In this document: positions 56,102-64,000 of the stretch, piece by piece
How the letters are laid out: each line of letters begins with the position of its first letter
How positions within the stretch are numbered: the stretch's first letter is position 1
Assembly: GCF_006770265.1 (NCBI RefSeq)
Contig: NZ_CP017194.1
Span: 2,092,378-2,156,377, forward strand
Reading direction: 5' to 3'
Length of the DNA: 64,000 nucleotides
Source: Lactococcus carnosus
GTDB taxonomy: Bacteria > Bacillota > Bacilli > Lactobacillales > Streptococcaceae
Notes under the pieces: generated by a model
What the model saw: only the letters and a program-made list of their open reading frames with translations
The model's database searches: none
Told to the model about the DNA's origin: nothing
Made by a program: the position numbers and the translations under genes

Positions 56102-56896
56102 TTAAAACAACCCTAGCAAGTGCATGATGGGGAAGACAAAGATTAAACTATCAAATCGATCTAATATCCCACCGTGACCTGGTAAAATTTTTCCAGAATC
56201 CTTGACACCAAAATGGCGTTTTAAACTTGATTCCACCAAATCGCCCAGCTGACCGACGATAGAAAATATAGCAACCAAAATAATCAGTTTAAAGAGATTG
56301 ATATCCGGTGCTTTATTTGGGTAAAGAAAGACCATCAAGACAGCAACAACAATTGCACATGCAATACCACCTAGAGAGCCTTCGACCGTTTTATTCGGCG
56401 ATACACTAGGAATGAGTTTCGTTTTACCGAATTTTCTGCCAATAAAATAGGCACCTGAATCCGTTGACCAGACAATAAACAAGGCTAAAAATAAGATAAA
56501 TAAGCTACTTTGTTGGGCTGCTAATAAATTTTGAAAGCCAATACCAATATAAAAAGCTGATAGGAAAGGAAAGCCTAAATCCTCAAAAGAATAGTTGCCT
56601 TTGGTGAATACCATGACACCCATCATGATGAATAAACATAGGGTAAACAAGGTAAAATGACTATCTGTACCTAGTTTTGGAAAATACTGTGTTGTCGGTA
56701 ATGCTAATGCTAATGCTGCAACTGTAGCTAAAATACCTTCAAATGATAAAATCTCTAATTTACGCATTTTAAACAGTTCACTCATGGCAATAATCGTGAG
56801 CAAACCAACTAATATATGAAATGGTTTACCACCCATAATCGCTAGGCCTAAAAATACAGCGCCCGCCACGACACCTGTAATAATTCTTTGCGTCAT
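56102..56896 (-). CDS. cdsA: phosphatidate cytidylyltransferase
   Basis: 264 aa, eight or so membrane helices; CDP-diglyceride synthase. C-terminal signature SVSPNKTVEGSLGG, GDLVESSLKRHFGVKDSGKILPGHGGILDRFDSLIFVFPI. Converts phosphatidic acid and CTP to CDP-diacylglycerol. Overlaps uppS by ATGA; strong GGAGGAG within the end of uppS. Confidence 0.95.
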   Translation of the reverse strand: MTQRIITGVVAGAVFLGLAIMGGKPFHILVGLLTIIAMSELFKMRKLEILSFEGILATVAALALALPTTQYFPKLGTDSHFTLFTLCLFIMMGVMVFTKGNYSFEDLGFPFLSAFYIGIGFQNLLAAQQSSLFILFLALFIVWSTDSGAYFIGRKFGKTKLIPSVSPNKTVEGSLGGIACAIVVAVLMVFLYPNKAPDINLFKLIILVAIFSIVGQLGDLVESSLKRHFGVKDSGKILPGHGGILDRFDSLIFVFPIMHLLGLF

Positions 56897-57642
56897 TTTT
56901 TAACTCCTCCATATCTGCGATCACGTTTTGAAAAGGCATCAAATGCTAAATCAAGTGATGTTTCATCAAAATCTGGCCACAAAGTTTCTGTAAAATATAA
57001 TTCACTATAGGCCGTTTGCCACATCAGAAAATTGCTTAATCTATTTTCTCCCGACGTCCGAATCACCAAATCAGGATGTCGATAAGCTGCTGGTAAAACT
57101 GCTGTCGTTAATCTCTCTTCAAAACTTTCTATCGAAATTGACTCAGCGGATATCTCCCCAGATTTGACATCTGTTGCCAAAGATCTAACCGCATCTAAAA
57201 TTTCATTTTGACCACCATAATTTAAGGCAATCGTTAAAATCATCCCCGTATTAGCAGCAGTATCAGCCATTGCTTGATCAATCGATTTAAGTGTTGCTTT
57301 GGGCACACCCTCTCTTGTCCCAATCATGGCAATACGAATATTTTCTTTGTTTAATGTTGGGACAAATTTACCATAAAAATCAATCGGTAGACTCATGATG
57401 AATTTCACTTCAGCAGCAGGTCTCGTCCAATTTTCTGTTGAAAAAGCATAAACTGTCAAAACTTTAACGCCCTCATGTTGGGCATGAATGGCAATTTTTT
57501 GTAAGGCATCCATACCAGCTTTGTGTCCAAACACACGTGGTTTTCCTTGATGCTGGGCCCATCGACCATTACCATCCATGATAATTGCCAGGTGGTTTGG
57601 TACTTTTTTATCTATCTTATCTTTATCAGCTATTATTGTCAT
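56893..57642 (-). CDS. uppS: undecaprenyl pyrophosphate synthase
   Basis: Cis-prenyltransferase that builds the C55 lipid carrier for peptidoglycan. HLAIIMDGNGRWAQHQGKPRVFGHKAGMDAL holds the catalytic Asp; TVYAFSTENWTRPAAEV; ALNYGGQNEI; LVIRTSGENRLSNFLMWQTAYSEL. Start chosen at ATG 57642 (249 aa, normal) with AGAGG upstream; an extension to 57717 is not family-like. First gene of the envelope cluster. Confidence 0.95.
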   Translation of the reverse strand: MTIIADKDKIDKKVPNHLAIIMDGNGRWAQHQGKPRVFGHKAGMDALQKIAIHAQHEGVKVLTVYAFSTENWTRPAAEVKFIMSLPIDFYGKFVPTLNKENIRIAMIGTREGVPKATLKSIDQAMADTAANTGMILTIALNYGGQNEILDAVRSLATDVKSGEISAESISIESFEERLTTAVLPAAYRHPDLVIRTSGENRLSNFLMWQTAYSELYFTETLWPDFDETSLDLAFDAFSKRDRRYGGVKK

Positions 57643-57765
57643 CTTAGTTTGTACCTCTAATTCGTAAGCCATTAAGTTCTTATCCATACCTAACAGCAAC
57701 CTGTGATCAGTATGCAAGCTATAAAAGCTTCCATTAATTTTACCATATTTTTAAAAATAATTCTA

Positions 57766-57788
57766 AAAAAAATAAGCCCTAGAGCTTA
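57766..57788 (-). terminator. terminator after yajC
   Basis: AAGC..CTAG..GCTT hairpin followed by seven Ts on the minus strand. Confidence 0.75.
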
Positions 57789-57799
57789 CTTCTTCTTGT

Positions 57800-58156
57800 T
57801 TATTCAAACGGTGAATCTGGTGTAGCTGATTTTTCAGTTACCTCTGTCACATCAGATTTTGCTTCTGAAATAACGCCATCTAAGGCATCTGATGTTGCAA
57901 CTGATTCAACTGGTTTAACTGATTTAACTGCTGAGCGATCAAACGTTAAAATCACACCTTCAGCATCTAATTCGATCGTTCCTTTTTCGCTATCAACACT
58001 TGATAGAATACCATGTAAGCCACCGATTGTTACGATTTCAGAACCTGGTGCCATGCTATTAAGCTGTTCTTGACGTTTGTTAGCAGCTTTCTTTTGGTTA
58101 CGTTGCATAAACCACATCATTAAGCCAAATAGAACAATCAAAATTATAAAATTCAT
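57800..58156 (-). CDS. yajC: preprotein translocase accessory subunit YajC
   Basis: 118 aa. One N-terminal membrane helix, then RNQKKAANKRQEQLNSMAPGSEIVTIGGLHGILSSVDSEKGTIELDAEGVILTFDRSAVKSV, the YajC domain. The C-terminal tail is acidic and Ser-rich. Associates with SecDF/YidC in protein export. Single gene. Confidence 0.92.
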   Translation of the reverse strand: MNFIILIVLFGLMMWFMQRNQKKAANKRQEQLNSMAPGSEIVTIGGLHGILSSVDSEKGTIELDAEGVILTFDRSAVKSVKPVESVATSDALDGVISEAKSDVTEVTEKSATPDSPFE

Positions 58157-58412
58157 CTTTTTACCTCATTTTTTTTATATCTATCATTATAGCAGATTAT
58201 CAACAATAAAAAAAGGATAGGGTAACTTAATTTTTATAAGAAAAATCATAAATTTAATATAATAGTTATTTTCGATTATTATTTTTTAAAACAACACTTA
58301 TTTATATTCACTTTGTTATCATTCTAGAAAAAAAGGATAATAAATGTTATCATTAAAGAGATACATCTGACACAATCGACCTATTTAATTTTGTATAAGG
58401 AGATACATCAAC

Positions 58413-59159
58413 ATGACAAGTTCAGAACTAAAAGCAGCGGCACGAAATGCCTTAAAAGACAATTTTTTCCAAAAATTACTCTTATTAATTATTCCATTAG
58501 TCCTTTCCGTTGCTAACAATCGCATCACTAACTCATATTCAAATGATATCAGCTCAACCTTTAAAGATACTACAGATAAGATTGCTGGTAATCCAGATGC
58601 AGCTGCATCTATTGACTTTGGTCCAGTATTCGCGATCATCATCCCAATTTTTTTAATCATTTTACTGATTGGTTTAATAATGGGTATTATTATTACTGTT
58701 TTTCAAACAGCAACTACATTTAACTATATAGATATTTTTCGTGGTGAAAAAGAGGAAATTAATTTATCAACTGATCTCTTTAGAGCCTTTAAAGATGGGT
58801 ATTTTTGGAAAATAATTCTTTTAACCATTGTAATTTCAGTTACTATGTCTGCACTGCTGTTTATTCCAATCATTGGCTGGGGGTTGATGATCTATCTTGG
58901 TCTGGGTTGGTCACAAGCAACTTACGTCTTATATGATAAACTCAAGCATGATGAATATCAAGGTGTTTGGGATGTCTTAAATACCTCAAAAATGATCATG
59001 ACAGGCTATAAATTTAAGTATTTCTTATTTAATTTAACATTTATTGGTTGGTACATCTTAAATGCTATTTCTTTCGGATGGGCACAAATTTGGACAATGC
59101 CTTATACAACCATGTCTATGGTTGCCTTCTATGAAGCACGTATTCAGGATCGTTTATAA
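58413..59159 (+). CDS. DUF975 family integral membrane protein
   Basis: 248 aa, six membrane helices. N terminus MTSSELKAAARNALKDNFFQKLLLLIIP and the C-terminal SQATYVLYDKLKHDEYQGVWDVLNTSKMIMTGYKFKYFLFNLTFIGW are typical of DUF975, unknown function in Gram-positive bacteria. AAGGAGAT upstream. The 250 bp to the left holds only its promoter and the yajC start. Confidence 0.85.
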   Translation: MTSSELKAAARNALKDNFFQKLLLLIIPLVLSVANNRITNSYSNDISSTFKDTTDKIAGNPDAAASIDFGPVFAIIIPIFLIILLIGLIMGIIITVFQTATTFNYIDIFRGEKEEINLSTDLFRAFKDGYFWKIILLTIVISVTMSALLFIPIIGWGLMIYLGLGWSQATYVLYDKLKHDEYQGVWDVLNTSKMIMTGYKFKYFLFNLTFIGWYILNAISFGWAQIWTMPYTTMSMVAFYEARIQDRL

Positions 59160-59164
59160 TAAAA

Positions 59165-59182
59165 AACAGCCGAAGCTGTTTC
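59165..59182 (+). terminator. weak hairpin after the DUF975 gene
   Basis: AACAGC cgaa GCTGTT, tail TCA; stable loop but short T-run. Confidence 0.45.
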
Positions 59183-59220
59183 AATAGGTCGGTCTTGACA
59201 TGCGTCAAGTGGCTTAAGTT

Positions 59221-59247
59221 AAAAAATCGCGCAAGCGTTTTTTTTAT
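59221..59247 (-). terminator. terminator after tag
   Basis: CGC...GCG core with long A/T runs; T-rich tail on both strands. Confidence 0.6.
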
Positions 59248-59250
59248 TAG

Positions 59251-59796
59251 TTATCTAAACTCACAAGTTTCAACATGATCATTCACCAACCCAACAGCCT
59301 GCATATAGGCATAACAGATGGTAGGTCCAACAAAGGAGAACCCTCTTTTTTTCATATCTTTACTCATTTTTTCAGATATGCTATCTACTGCAGGGACATC
59401 TGACATCTTTTGATAATGATGATCGATTGGCTCACCAGCAACATATTGCCAAAGATAGCTTGAAAAACTACCAAATTCTGCTTGCACCTTGATAAAAGCA
59501 ATTGCGTTTTTGACAATCGCATTCATTTTTAATTTATTACGAATCAACCCAGCATTTTGTAGCAAGGCATCTATTTTTGTTTGATCATATCTGCTAATTT
59601 TTGCTACTGAAAAGCCATCTAATGCCTGACGGTAGTTCTCTCTTTTATTCAAAATAGTTGTCCAACTTAGTCCAGCTTGCATGCCTTCAAGTATTAGCAT
59701 TTCAAATAGAATTTTATCATCATATTTAGGTTTTCCCCACTCTTGATCATGGTAAGGCTCCTCTAATGCTGAATTTACCCACTCACATCTTATCAT
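59251..59796 (-). CDS. tag: DNA-3-methyladenine glycosylase I
   Basis: 181 aa. MIRCEWVNSALEEPYHDQEWGKPKYDDKILFEMLILEGMQAGLSWTTILNKRENYRQAL: Zn-binding Cys4, catalytic-pocket Glu/Trp and the HDxEWG block. C-terminal FVGPTICYAYMQAVGLVNDHVETC with His and Cys zinc ligands. Removes 3-methyladenine from alkylated DNA. Confidence 0.95.
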   Translation of the reverse strand: MIRCEWVNSALEEPYHDQEWGKPKYDDKILFEMLILEGMQAGLSWTTILNKRENYRQALDGFSVAKISRYDQTKIDALLQNAGLIRNKLKMNAIVKNAIAFIKVQAEFGSFSSYLWQYVAGEPIDHHYQKMSDVPAVDSISEKMSKDMKKRGFSFVGPTICYAYMQAVGLVNDHVETCEFR

Positions 59797-59941
59797 TTGG
59801 TCACCTTTCTTATTTGAGACTACCTAGATTGTAACATATTTTTTTTGTGTAAAAGAACACAAGCAATATTGTTGCGTTTCAGCATTAAAGATGGGTAAAT
59901 GGTAATGTTGTATTTTATACATAAAAGACAAGGAGAGTAAC

Positions 59942-60901
59942 ATGACCCAAGATTATCGTGTACTATTGTACTATCAATATGTCCCAATTGAGAATGGTGA
60001 CTTATTTGCGCAAACACATCTAGCAGCTTGTAAAGCGATTGGCATTACTGGCAGAATTTTAGTGGCCGATGAAGGGATCAATGGTACCGTCTGTGGTACA
60101 TTTGAACAAACTGAAGCATACATCAACATGATGCATGAAGATCCTAGATTTGCAACAACCATCTTTAAAATTGATTTAGCTGATACAAATAGCTTTAAAA
60201 AGATGCATGTTCGCTACAAAAAGGAACTCGTCAATCTGAACCTAGAAGATGACATCAATCCTTTAGAATTAACTGGTGCTTACTTAAGTCCAAAAGAGTT
60301 TAAAGAGGCGATGTTGGATGACAATACTGTCGTAATCGATGCCCGTAATGACTATGAATTTGATTTAGGCCATTTTAGAGGGGCAGTTCGACCTGATATC
60401 AGAAATTTCAGAGAGTTACCCCAATGGATGCGGGATCACAAAGAAGAATTTTTAGAAAAACGTGTCCTTACCTACTGTACTGGTGGGATTCGTTGTGAAA
60501 AATTCTCTGGCTGGTTAGTCCGTGAAGGCTTTAAAGACGTTGGACAACTACATGGTGGGATTGCAACATATGGTAAAGACCCAGAAGTTCGTGGCGATCT
60601 TTGGGATGGAAAGATGTATGTCTTTGACAGCAGAATTGCTGTCCCAATTAACCAAAATGAAACAGTTATCGTCGGTAAAGATTGGTTTGATGGCACACCT
60701 TGTGAACGCTACATTAATTGTGGAAATCCAGAGTGCAATCGTCAAATTTTAGCTTCTGAAGCGAATGAAGCAAAATACCTTGGTGGCTGTGAACATGATT
60801 GCCGTGTTCATCCAAACAATCGTTATGTCATCAGTCATCAATTAACACAAGACGATATCCTATCACGCTTAATGGCTATAGGTGAAGTTGTCACGCAGTA
60901 A
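59942..60901 (+). CDS. trhO: tRNA uridine(34) hydroxylase TrhO (YceA, rhodanese type)
   Basis: 319 aa. Ferredoxin-like acylphosphatase-type N terminus, then a rhodanese domain with the active loop [12 protein letters not shown] (Cys near 179). C-terminal cysteine-rich extension [15 protein letters not shown] and CEHDCRVH. Installs 5-hydroxyuridine at position 34 of tRNA using oxygen. ACAAGGAGAGTAAC gives a strong ribosome-binding site. Monocistronic. Confidence 0.93.
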   Translation: MTQDYRVLLYYQYVPIENGDLFAQTHLAACKAIGITGRILVADEGINGTVCGTFEQTEAYINMMHEDPRFATTIFKIDLADTNSFKKMHVRYKKELVNLNLEDDINPLELTGAYLSPKEFKEAMLDDNTVVIDARNDYEFDLGHFRGAVRPDIRNFRELPQWMRDHKEEFLEKRVLTYCTGGIRCEKFSGWLVREGFKDVGQLHGGIATYGKDPEVRGDLWDGKMYVFDSRIAVPINQNETVIVGKDWFDGTPCERYINCGNPECNRQILASEANEAKYLGGCEHDCRVHPNNRYVISHQLTQDDILSRLMAIGEVVTQ

Positions 60902-60943
60902 AAATAAGTTTGATCTTGTCAACTATCAGAGAGGATCAAATAA

Positions 60944-60983
60944 AAAAATGCATCAGATCAAACTACGATCTGATGCATTTTTT
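60944..60983 (+). terminator. terminator after trhO
   Basis: AATGCATCAGATC aaactac GATCTGATGCATT with A/T runs; a clean perfect stem. Confidence 0.92.
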
Positions 60984-61022
60984 ATATTCATACTGATAGC
61001 TAATCTATTCAGCTTTACGAAC

Positions 61023-61268
61023 TTAATTTTTCTTTCCTGTGAAAAATGAGACAACTGCAACTAAAATCACAGCACCAAGAATAGAGGGAACTAAAGCCAT
61101 ACCAGCTAAGCTAGGACCCCAATTACCAAATATAGCTTGACCAATCATAGAGCCAACTAAACCGGCTACGATATTTGCTATCCAGCCCATAGAATTACCT
61201 TTTTTAGTAATGCTACCAGCAATTGCACCAATAATTGCACCAACAATAAGAGACCAAATCCAACCCAT
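61023..61268 (-). CDS. GlsB/YeaQ/YmgE-family membrane protein
   Basis: 81 aa, three helices: MGWIWSLIVGAIIGAIAGSI, MGWIANIVAGLVGSMIGQAIFGNWGPSL, then a C-terminal helix. It is the transglycosylase-associated/GlsB stress protein family, linked to envelope stress. AGGAGGT lies before the ATG. Confidence 0.88.
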   Translation of the reverse strand: MGWIWSLIVGAIIGAIAGSITKKGNSMGWIANIVAGLVGSMIGQAIFGNWGPSLAGMALVPSILGAVILVAVVSFFTGKKN

Positions 61269-61503
61269 AGTTATACCTCCTCATAATATTAACGTCATAT
61301 TTAACGTCCTTACTACTCTATTCTATAACAATGGTTAGAATAATGTCAATTATCTAACACTAAAATGGTAATTTTACAGGTATCATTTTTAAAAAATTTC
61401 ATATATATAAACAGAAAATATGAAGATGATTAGATATATGAGTTATTAAAAGCAAATTATTTTAAATGGGCACATGATGCATAAGACATGGTAAAATAGC
61501 AGT

Positions 61504-62262
61504 ATGGAAACTATTGAATTACTACCAATTTCAAGTATCGTCAAAAATCCTTATCAACCGCGTATCGTATTTGATGAAGAAAAATTGCATGAACTCAGCC
61601 AATCTATCAAAGAAAATGGTGTTTTACAGCCGATTATTGTCAGGAAATCAAGTATCATTGGCTATGAAATATTAGCTGGTGAACGCAGATTTAGGGCATC
61701 TCAATTAGCTGGGCTAACTGAAATTCCTGCTATCATCCGTTATCTAACGGATGATGAGATGATGACATTGGCTATTTTAGAAAATCTACAGCGAGATGAT
61801 TTGACAGTCTTGGATGAAGCTCGAAGTTTACAAAACCTGGTTACAAAACAAGGACTAACACACGCGCAAGTTGCTGAAAAACTTGGCAAGTCTAGACCCT
61901 ATGTCAGTAATGCGATTAGAACCCTAAGCCTGCCTGAATCCATCTTACAATTGATCGATGATAAAAAAATATCCCAAGGTCACGCAAGATTGCTCTTAAG
62001 TCTATCACAAGCAGAGCAACAGATAGCCTGGGCTAGTCGTATAGATAGGGAACAACTTTCTGTTAAAGCATTAAGCCAATTACTCACTAACACACCTAAA
62101 TTAACATCCCAAAAAGATAAAAATATATTTATAAAAGAGGCAGAAGACAAGTTAAGTAAACACCTAGGCAATCCAGTCACCATACAGGCAAAAAAGATTG
62201 AAATTGCTTATGATAATTTAGCCGAACTGAATCGACTTATCCTCATTTTAACTCACCAGTAA
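61504..62262 (+). CDS. parB: chromosome-partitioning protein ParB (Spo0J)
   Basis: 252 aa. ParB/Srx CTPase-type N domain: IKENGVLQPIIVRKSSIIGYEILAGERRFRASQLAGL (GERR box), then the HTH THAQVAEKLGKSRPYVSNAIRTLSLP, then a dimerisation C terminus. Binds parS sites, spreads, and loads SMC at the origin. No parA/soj gene is next to it, as usual in lactococci and streptococci. Its terminator and the origin follow. Confidence 0.95.
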   Translation: METIELLPISSIVKNPYQPRIVFDEEKLHELSQSIKENGVLQPIIVRKSSIIGYEILAGERRFRASQLAGLTEIPAIIRYLTDDEMMTLAILENLQRDDLTVLDEARSLQNLVTKQGLTHAQVAEKLGKSRPYVSNAIRTLSLPESILQLIDDKKISQGHARLLLSLSQAEQQIAWASRIDREQLSVKALSQLLTNTPKLTSQKDKNIFIKEAEDKLSKHLGNPVTIQAKKIEIAYDNLAELNRLILILTHQ

Positions 62263-62293
62263 TCCACAGCACGATTGTGGATTACTTTTTTTT
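62259..62293 (+). terminator. terminator after parB with DnaA-box-like arms
   Basis: GTAATCCACA gcacgat TGTGGATTAC plus T8, overlapping the parB stop codon. Each arm holds AATCCACA, one base off a DnaA box, in opposite orientations. Confidence 0.9.
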
Positions 62294-62300
62294 AACAAAC

Positions 62301-62571
62301 TTATCAACATCTTTTTTTTAATATACACCTTGTTAATAAGTTATGCACATCTGTGACTAACTTTCTAAGAGTAGTCCATTTAATAGGCTTTTTAGATAAA
62401 ATAGCTGTGACTAACCCTCAAATTTCCTTTTTTTATCCACACTTTCCACAAACCTGTGTATAATTTTTTGCTAACTTGTTAATTTCTTGTCTTATTTTCT
62501 ATAAATTGTGGAAAACTTTCTGGCAACATGATATAATTTTCTTAACTGCGGATTTTAAAAAGTTATTCACA
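62301..62571. other. oriC: replication origin (oriC) with DnaA boxes
   Basis: DnaA boxes: TTATGCACA 62341-62349 (+), TTATCCACA 62433-62441 (+, perfect), TTATACACA 62455-62463 (-), TTTTCCACA 62507-62515 (-, one mismatch), TTATTCACA 62563-62571 (+); a weaker TTATCAACA at 62301-62309. They lie in a 337-bp AT-rich gap directly before dnaA. This is the usual upstream half of the bipartite origin. Confidence 0.88.
62532..62537 (+). promoter_or_regulatory. dnaA promoter -10 box
   Basis: TATAAT lies between the DnaA boxes at 62507 and 62563. The -35 is poor, so DnaA autoregulation is plausible. Confidence 0.5.
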
Positions 62572-62629
62572 TACAACAATTGAATCTGTTTTTAAATAAA
62601 AAATAGCTACCTATATGGAAAGGAGTCAA

Positions 62630-64000
62630 ATGTCCTTAACGCCAAATGACCAAAAATTTTGGATGCGTGTTAAAGAACTCGCAAAAAACAACTTAGGCCA
62701 AGCACCTTATGATTTTTTCATAGAACCTGCGAAACTACTTGAGATAACTGATAATAACGCTAAAATTTATCTTGAAAGTAACATGCATCAAGATTTTTGG
62801 CGAAAACAAGAAGACCTGATTAAAACAGCTGGCTTCGAAATATTTAGTAAGGAAATTAACTTCTCGCTTTACTCAGCTGATGAAATTAATATTGCCGACT
62901 ATGAAAATGAAAAAAAAGCAGACGATACAACAGAAACAGATACGATAGCACCTGTTATGGCCTCAGAACTCAAAAATGGCTTGAATCATAAGTACAACTT
63001 TGAAAATTTTGTTCAAGGTGAAGGTAACCGGATGACACTTGGTGCAGCGATTGCTGTTGCAAATGATCCTGGTGGCATGTACAATCCGCTATTTATCTAT
63101 GGTGGACCCGGACTCGGTAAAACCCATCTGATGAATGCAATCGGAAATGAGATTCTCAGTAACAATCCAGCATCACGTATCAAGTATGTCTCATCTGAAA
63201 ATTTTGTTAACGATTATGTCCAAAGTTCTCGTAAAAACCAAATGCAGGAATTTACAGATCAATACCGGACACTTGACTTACTCCTATTAGATGATATCCA
63301 ATTTTTTGCTAAAAAAGAAGGGACCATCAATGAGTTCTTCCAAACCTTTAACACACTACATGATAAGGGGGCTCAAATCGTCATTTCAAGTGATAGGCCC
63401 CCAAATGAGCTAAATGAATTTGAAGAACGACTTAAATCTCGCTTTGGCTGGGGCTTAACAACTGATATTACAGCACCCAACTATGAAGATCGTATGGCAA
63501 TTCTACTTAATAAAGTAGATGAGATGGCGATTAAAGTCCCATCAGAAACACTGTCTTATATAGCTGGGCGTATTGACTCAAATGTCAGAGACTTAGAAGG
63601 CGCACTTAAGAATTTAAAATTTTATGCCAACACCTATCATATTGATGTCATTGATATTGATACAGCCTCTAAAGCACTTAATACGCTAGAGTCTACTAAG
63701 ATCATACCCGATAAAGATATCTCTTCTAAAAAAATTCAAGAAGAAGTTGCTAGTTTTTACAAAATTTCGATTGCTGATATGGTCAGTAAAAAGCGTCCTA
63801 AAGAGATTGCATACCCGAGACAGGTTGCCATGTATTTGATTCGTGAAATTACAGGTAAAAGTCTGCCTGCTATTGGAAAAGAATTTGGTGGGCGTGATCA
63901 TACAACAGTTATTTATGCGCACAAACAAATTTCAGATAAGATGAAAACAGATACTGGTCTTCAAAAAGAGATGGATACCATCAAATCAAACTTGAGATAG
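62630..64000 (+). CDS. dnaA: chromosomal replication initiator DnaA
   Basis: 456 aa from ATG 62630 (AAAGGAG 5 nt before); a frame start at 62615 is the ribosome-binding site region. Domain I 1-85, linker, AAA+ domain: [23 protein letters not shown] (Walker A), [15 protein letters not shown] (Walker B), [13 protein letters not shown] (box VII). Domain IV ends [15 protein letters not shown], the DnaA signature. The stop TAG is the last codon of the window, so the gene is complete. Confidence 0.97.
   Translation: MSLTPNDQKFWMRVKELAKNNLGQAPYDFFIEPAKLLEITDNNAKIYLESNMHQDFWRKQEDLIKTAGFEIFSKEINFSLYSADEINIADYENEKKADDTTETDTIAPVMASELKNGLNHKYNFENFVQGEGNRMTLGAAIAVANDPGGMYNPLFIYGGPGLGKTHLMNAIGNEILSNNPASRIKYVSSENFVNDYVQSSRKNQMQEFTDQYRTLDLLLLDDIQFFAKKEGTINEFFQTFNTLHDKGAQIVISSDRPPNELNEFEERLKSRFGWGLTTDITAPNYEDRMAILLNKVDEMAIKVPSETLSYIAGRIDSNVRDLEGALKNLKFYANTYHIDVIDIDTASKALNTLESTKIIPDKDISSKKIQEEVASFYKISIADMVSKKRPKEIAYPRQVAMYLIREITGKSLPAIGKEFGGRDHTTVIYAHKQISDKMKTDTGLQKEMDTIKSNLR

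Noticed and set aside
62615..62629. ATG 62615 as the dnaA start
   Set aside because: The codons include the AAAGGAG ribosome-binding site; ATG 62630 gives the normal DnaA N terminus.

Overview
The window (64 kb, AT-rich, low-GC Gram-positive) reads as chromosomal DNA of a Lactococcus-like member of the Streptococcaceae. Reasons: an araT-like aromatic aminotransferase directly upstream of recO, a DUF3013 gene beside prmA-rsmE, Rgg-type regulation, an IS30 element, and a parB (spo0J) gene without parA just upstream of dnaA. The right end carries the replication origin: parB, a terminator, about 340 bp with a cluster of DnaA boxes, then dnaA, whose stop codon is the last three bases of the window. 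Two near-perfect parS palindromes (12664-12679 and 31668-31683) fit the parB gene. The species cannot be fixed from this sequence alone; the dxr gene (MEP isoprenoid pathway) is a useful taxonomic clue.

Layout. 0-3.3 kb: accessory genes (a GmrSD-like DUF262/DUF1524 nuclease cut by the window edge, a small unknown gene, a GT2 glycosyltransferase). 3.3-9 kb: an oligopeptide/dipeptide ABC transporter operon (binding lipoprotein, two permeases, one fused double ATPase) behind a structured leader. 9-33 kb: mainly housekeeping genes: an ABC exporter, rsmE-prmA, a lipoprotein, DUF3013, rarA, plsX-acpP, an azoreductase, a frameshifted coiled-coil gene, a HAD phosphatase, an ABC-F protein, trpS-HD-GDPD, recO and araT, a divergent OhrR/MarR and flavoprotein disulfide reductase pair, a CMD/MerR pair and a DMT exporter.

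33-46 kb is a variable island: an ABC-2 exporter with a methyltransferase, an rgg gene split by an IS30 element, an MFS exporter overlapping a ThiF/E1-like protein behind a leader that ends in a terminator, a bacteriocin-like region (Cys-containing peptide ORF, 100-aa gene, LytTR regulator, 56-aa membrane protein), a second MFS exporter, and an integrase tail next to a tRNA-Lys gene. The Rgg/MFS/E1-like locus is the best candidate for an undescribed peptide-modification system.

46.8-51.0 kb is a decayed satellite-like integrated element (truncated tyrosine integrase, truncated DNA-binding protein, HTH protein, P4-type primase/helicase, iterons, ArpU/RinA-like regulator) bounded by 23-bp direct repeats. 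One repeat is the 3' end of a gene that folds like 6S RNA, so the element appears to use the 6S RNA gene as its attachment site.

51.5-64 kb is conserved: proS, rseP, dxr, cdsA, uppS, then yajC, a DUF975 membrane protein, tag, trhO, a GlsB/YeaQ-like protein, and parB-oriC-dnaA. uppS, cdsA, dxr, rseP and proS are read in one direction as an envelope and lipid-carrier cluster, with a terminator between rseP and proS.
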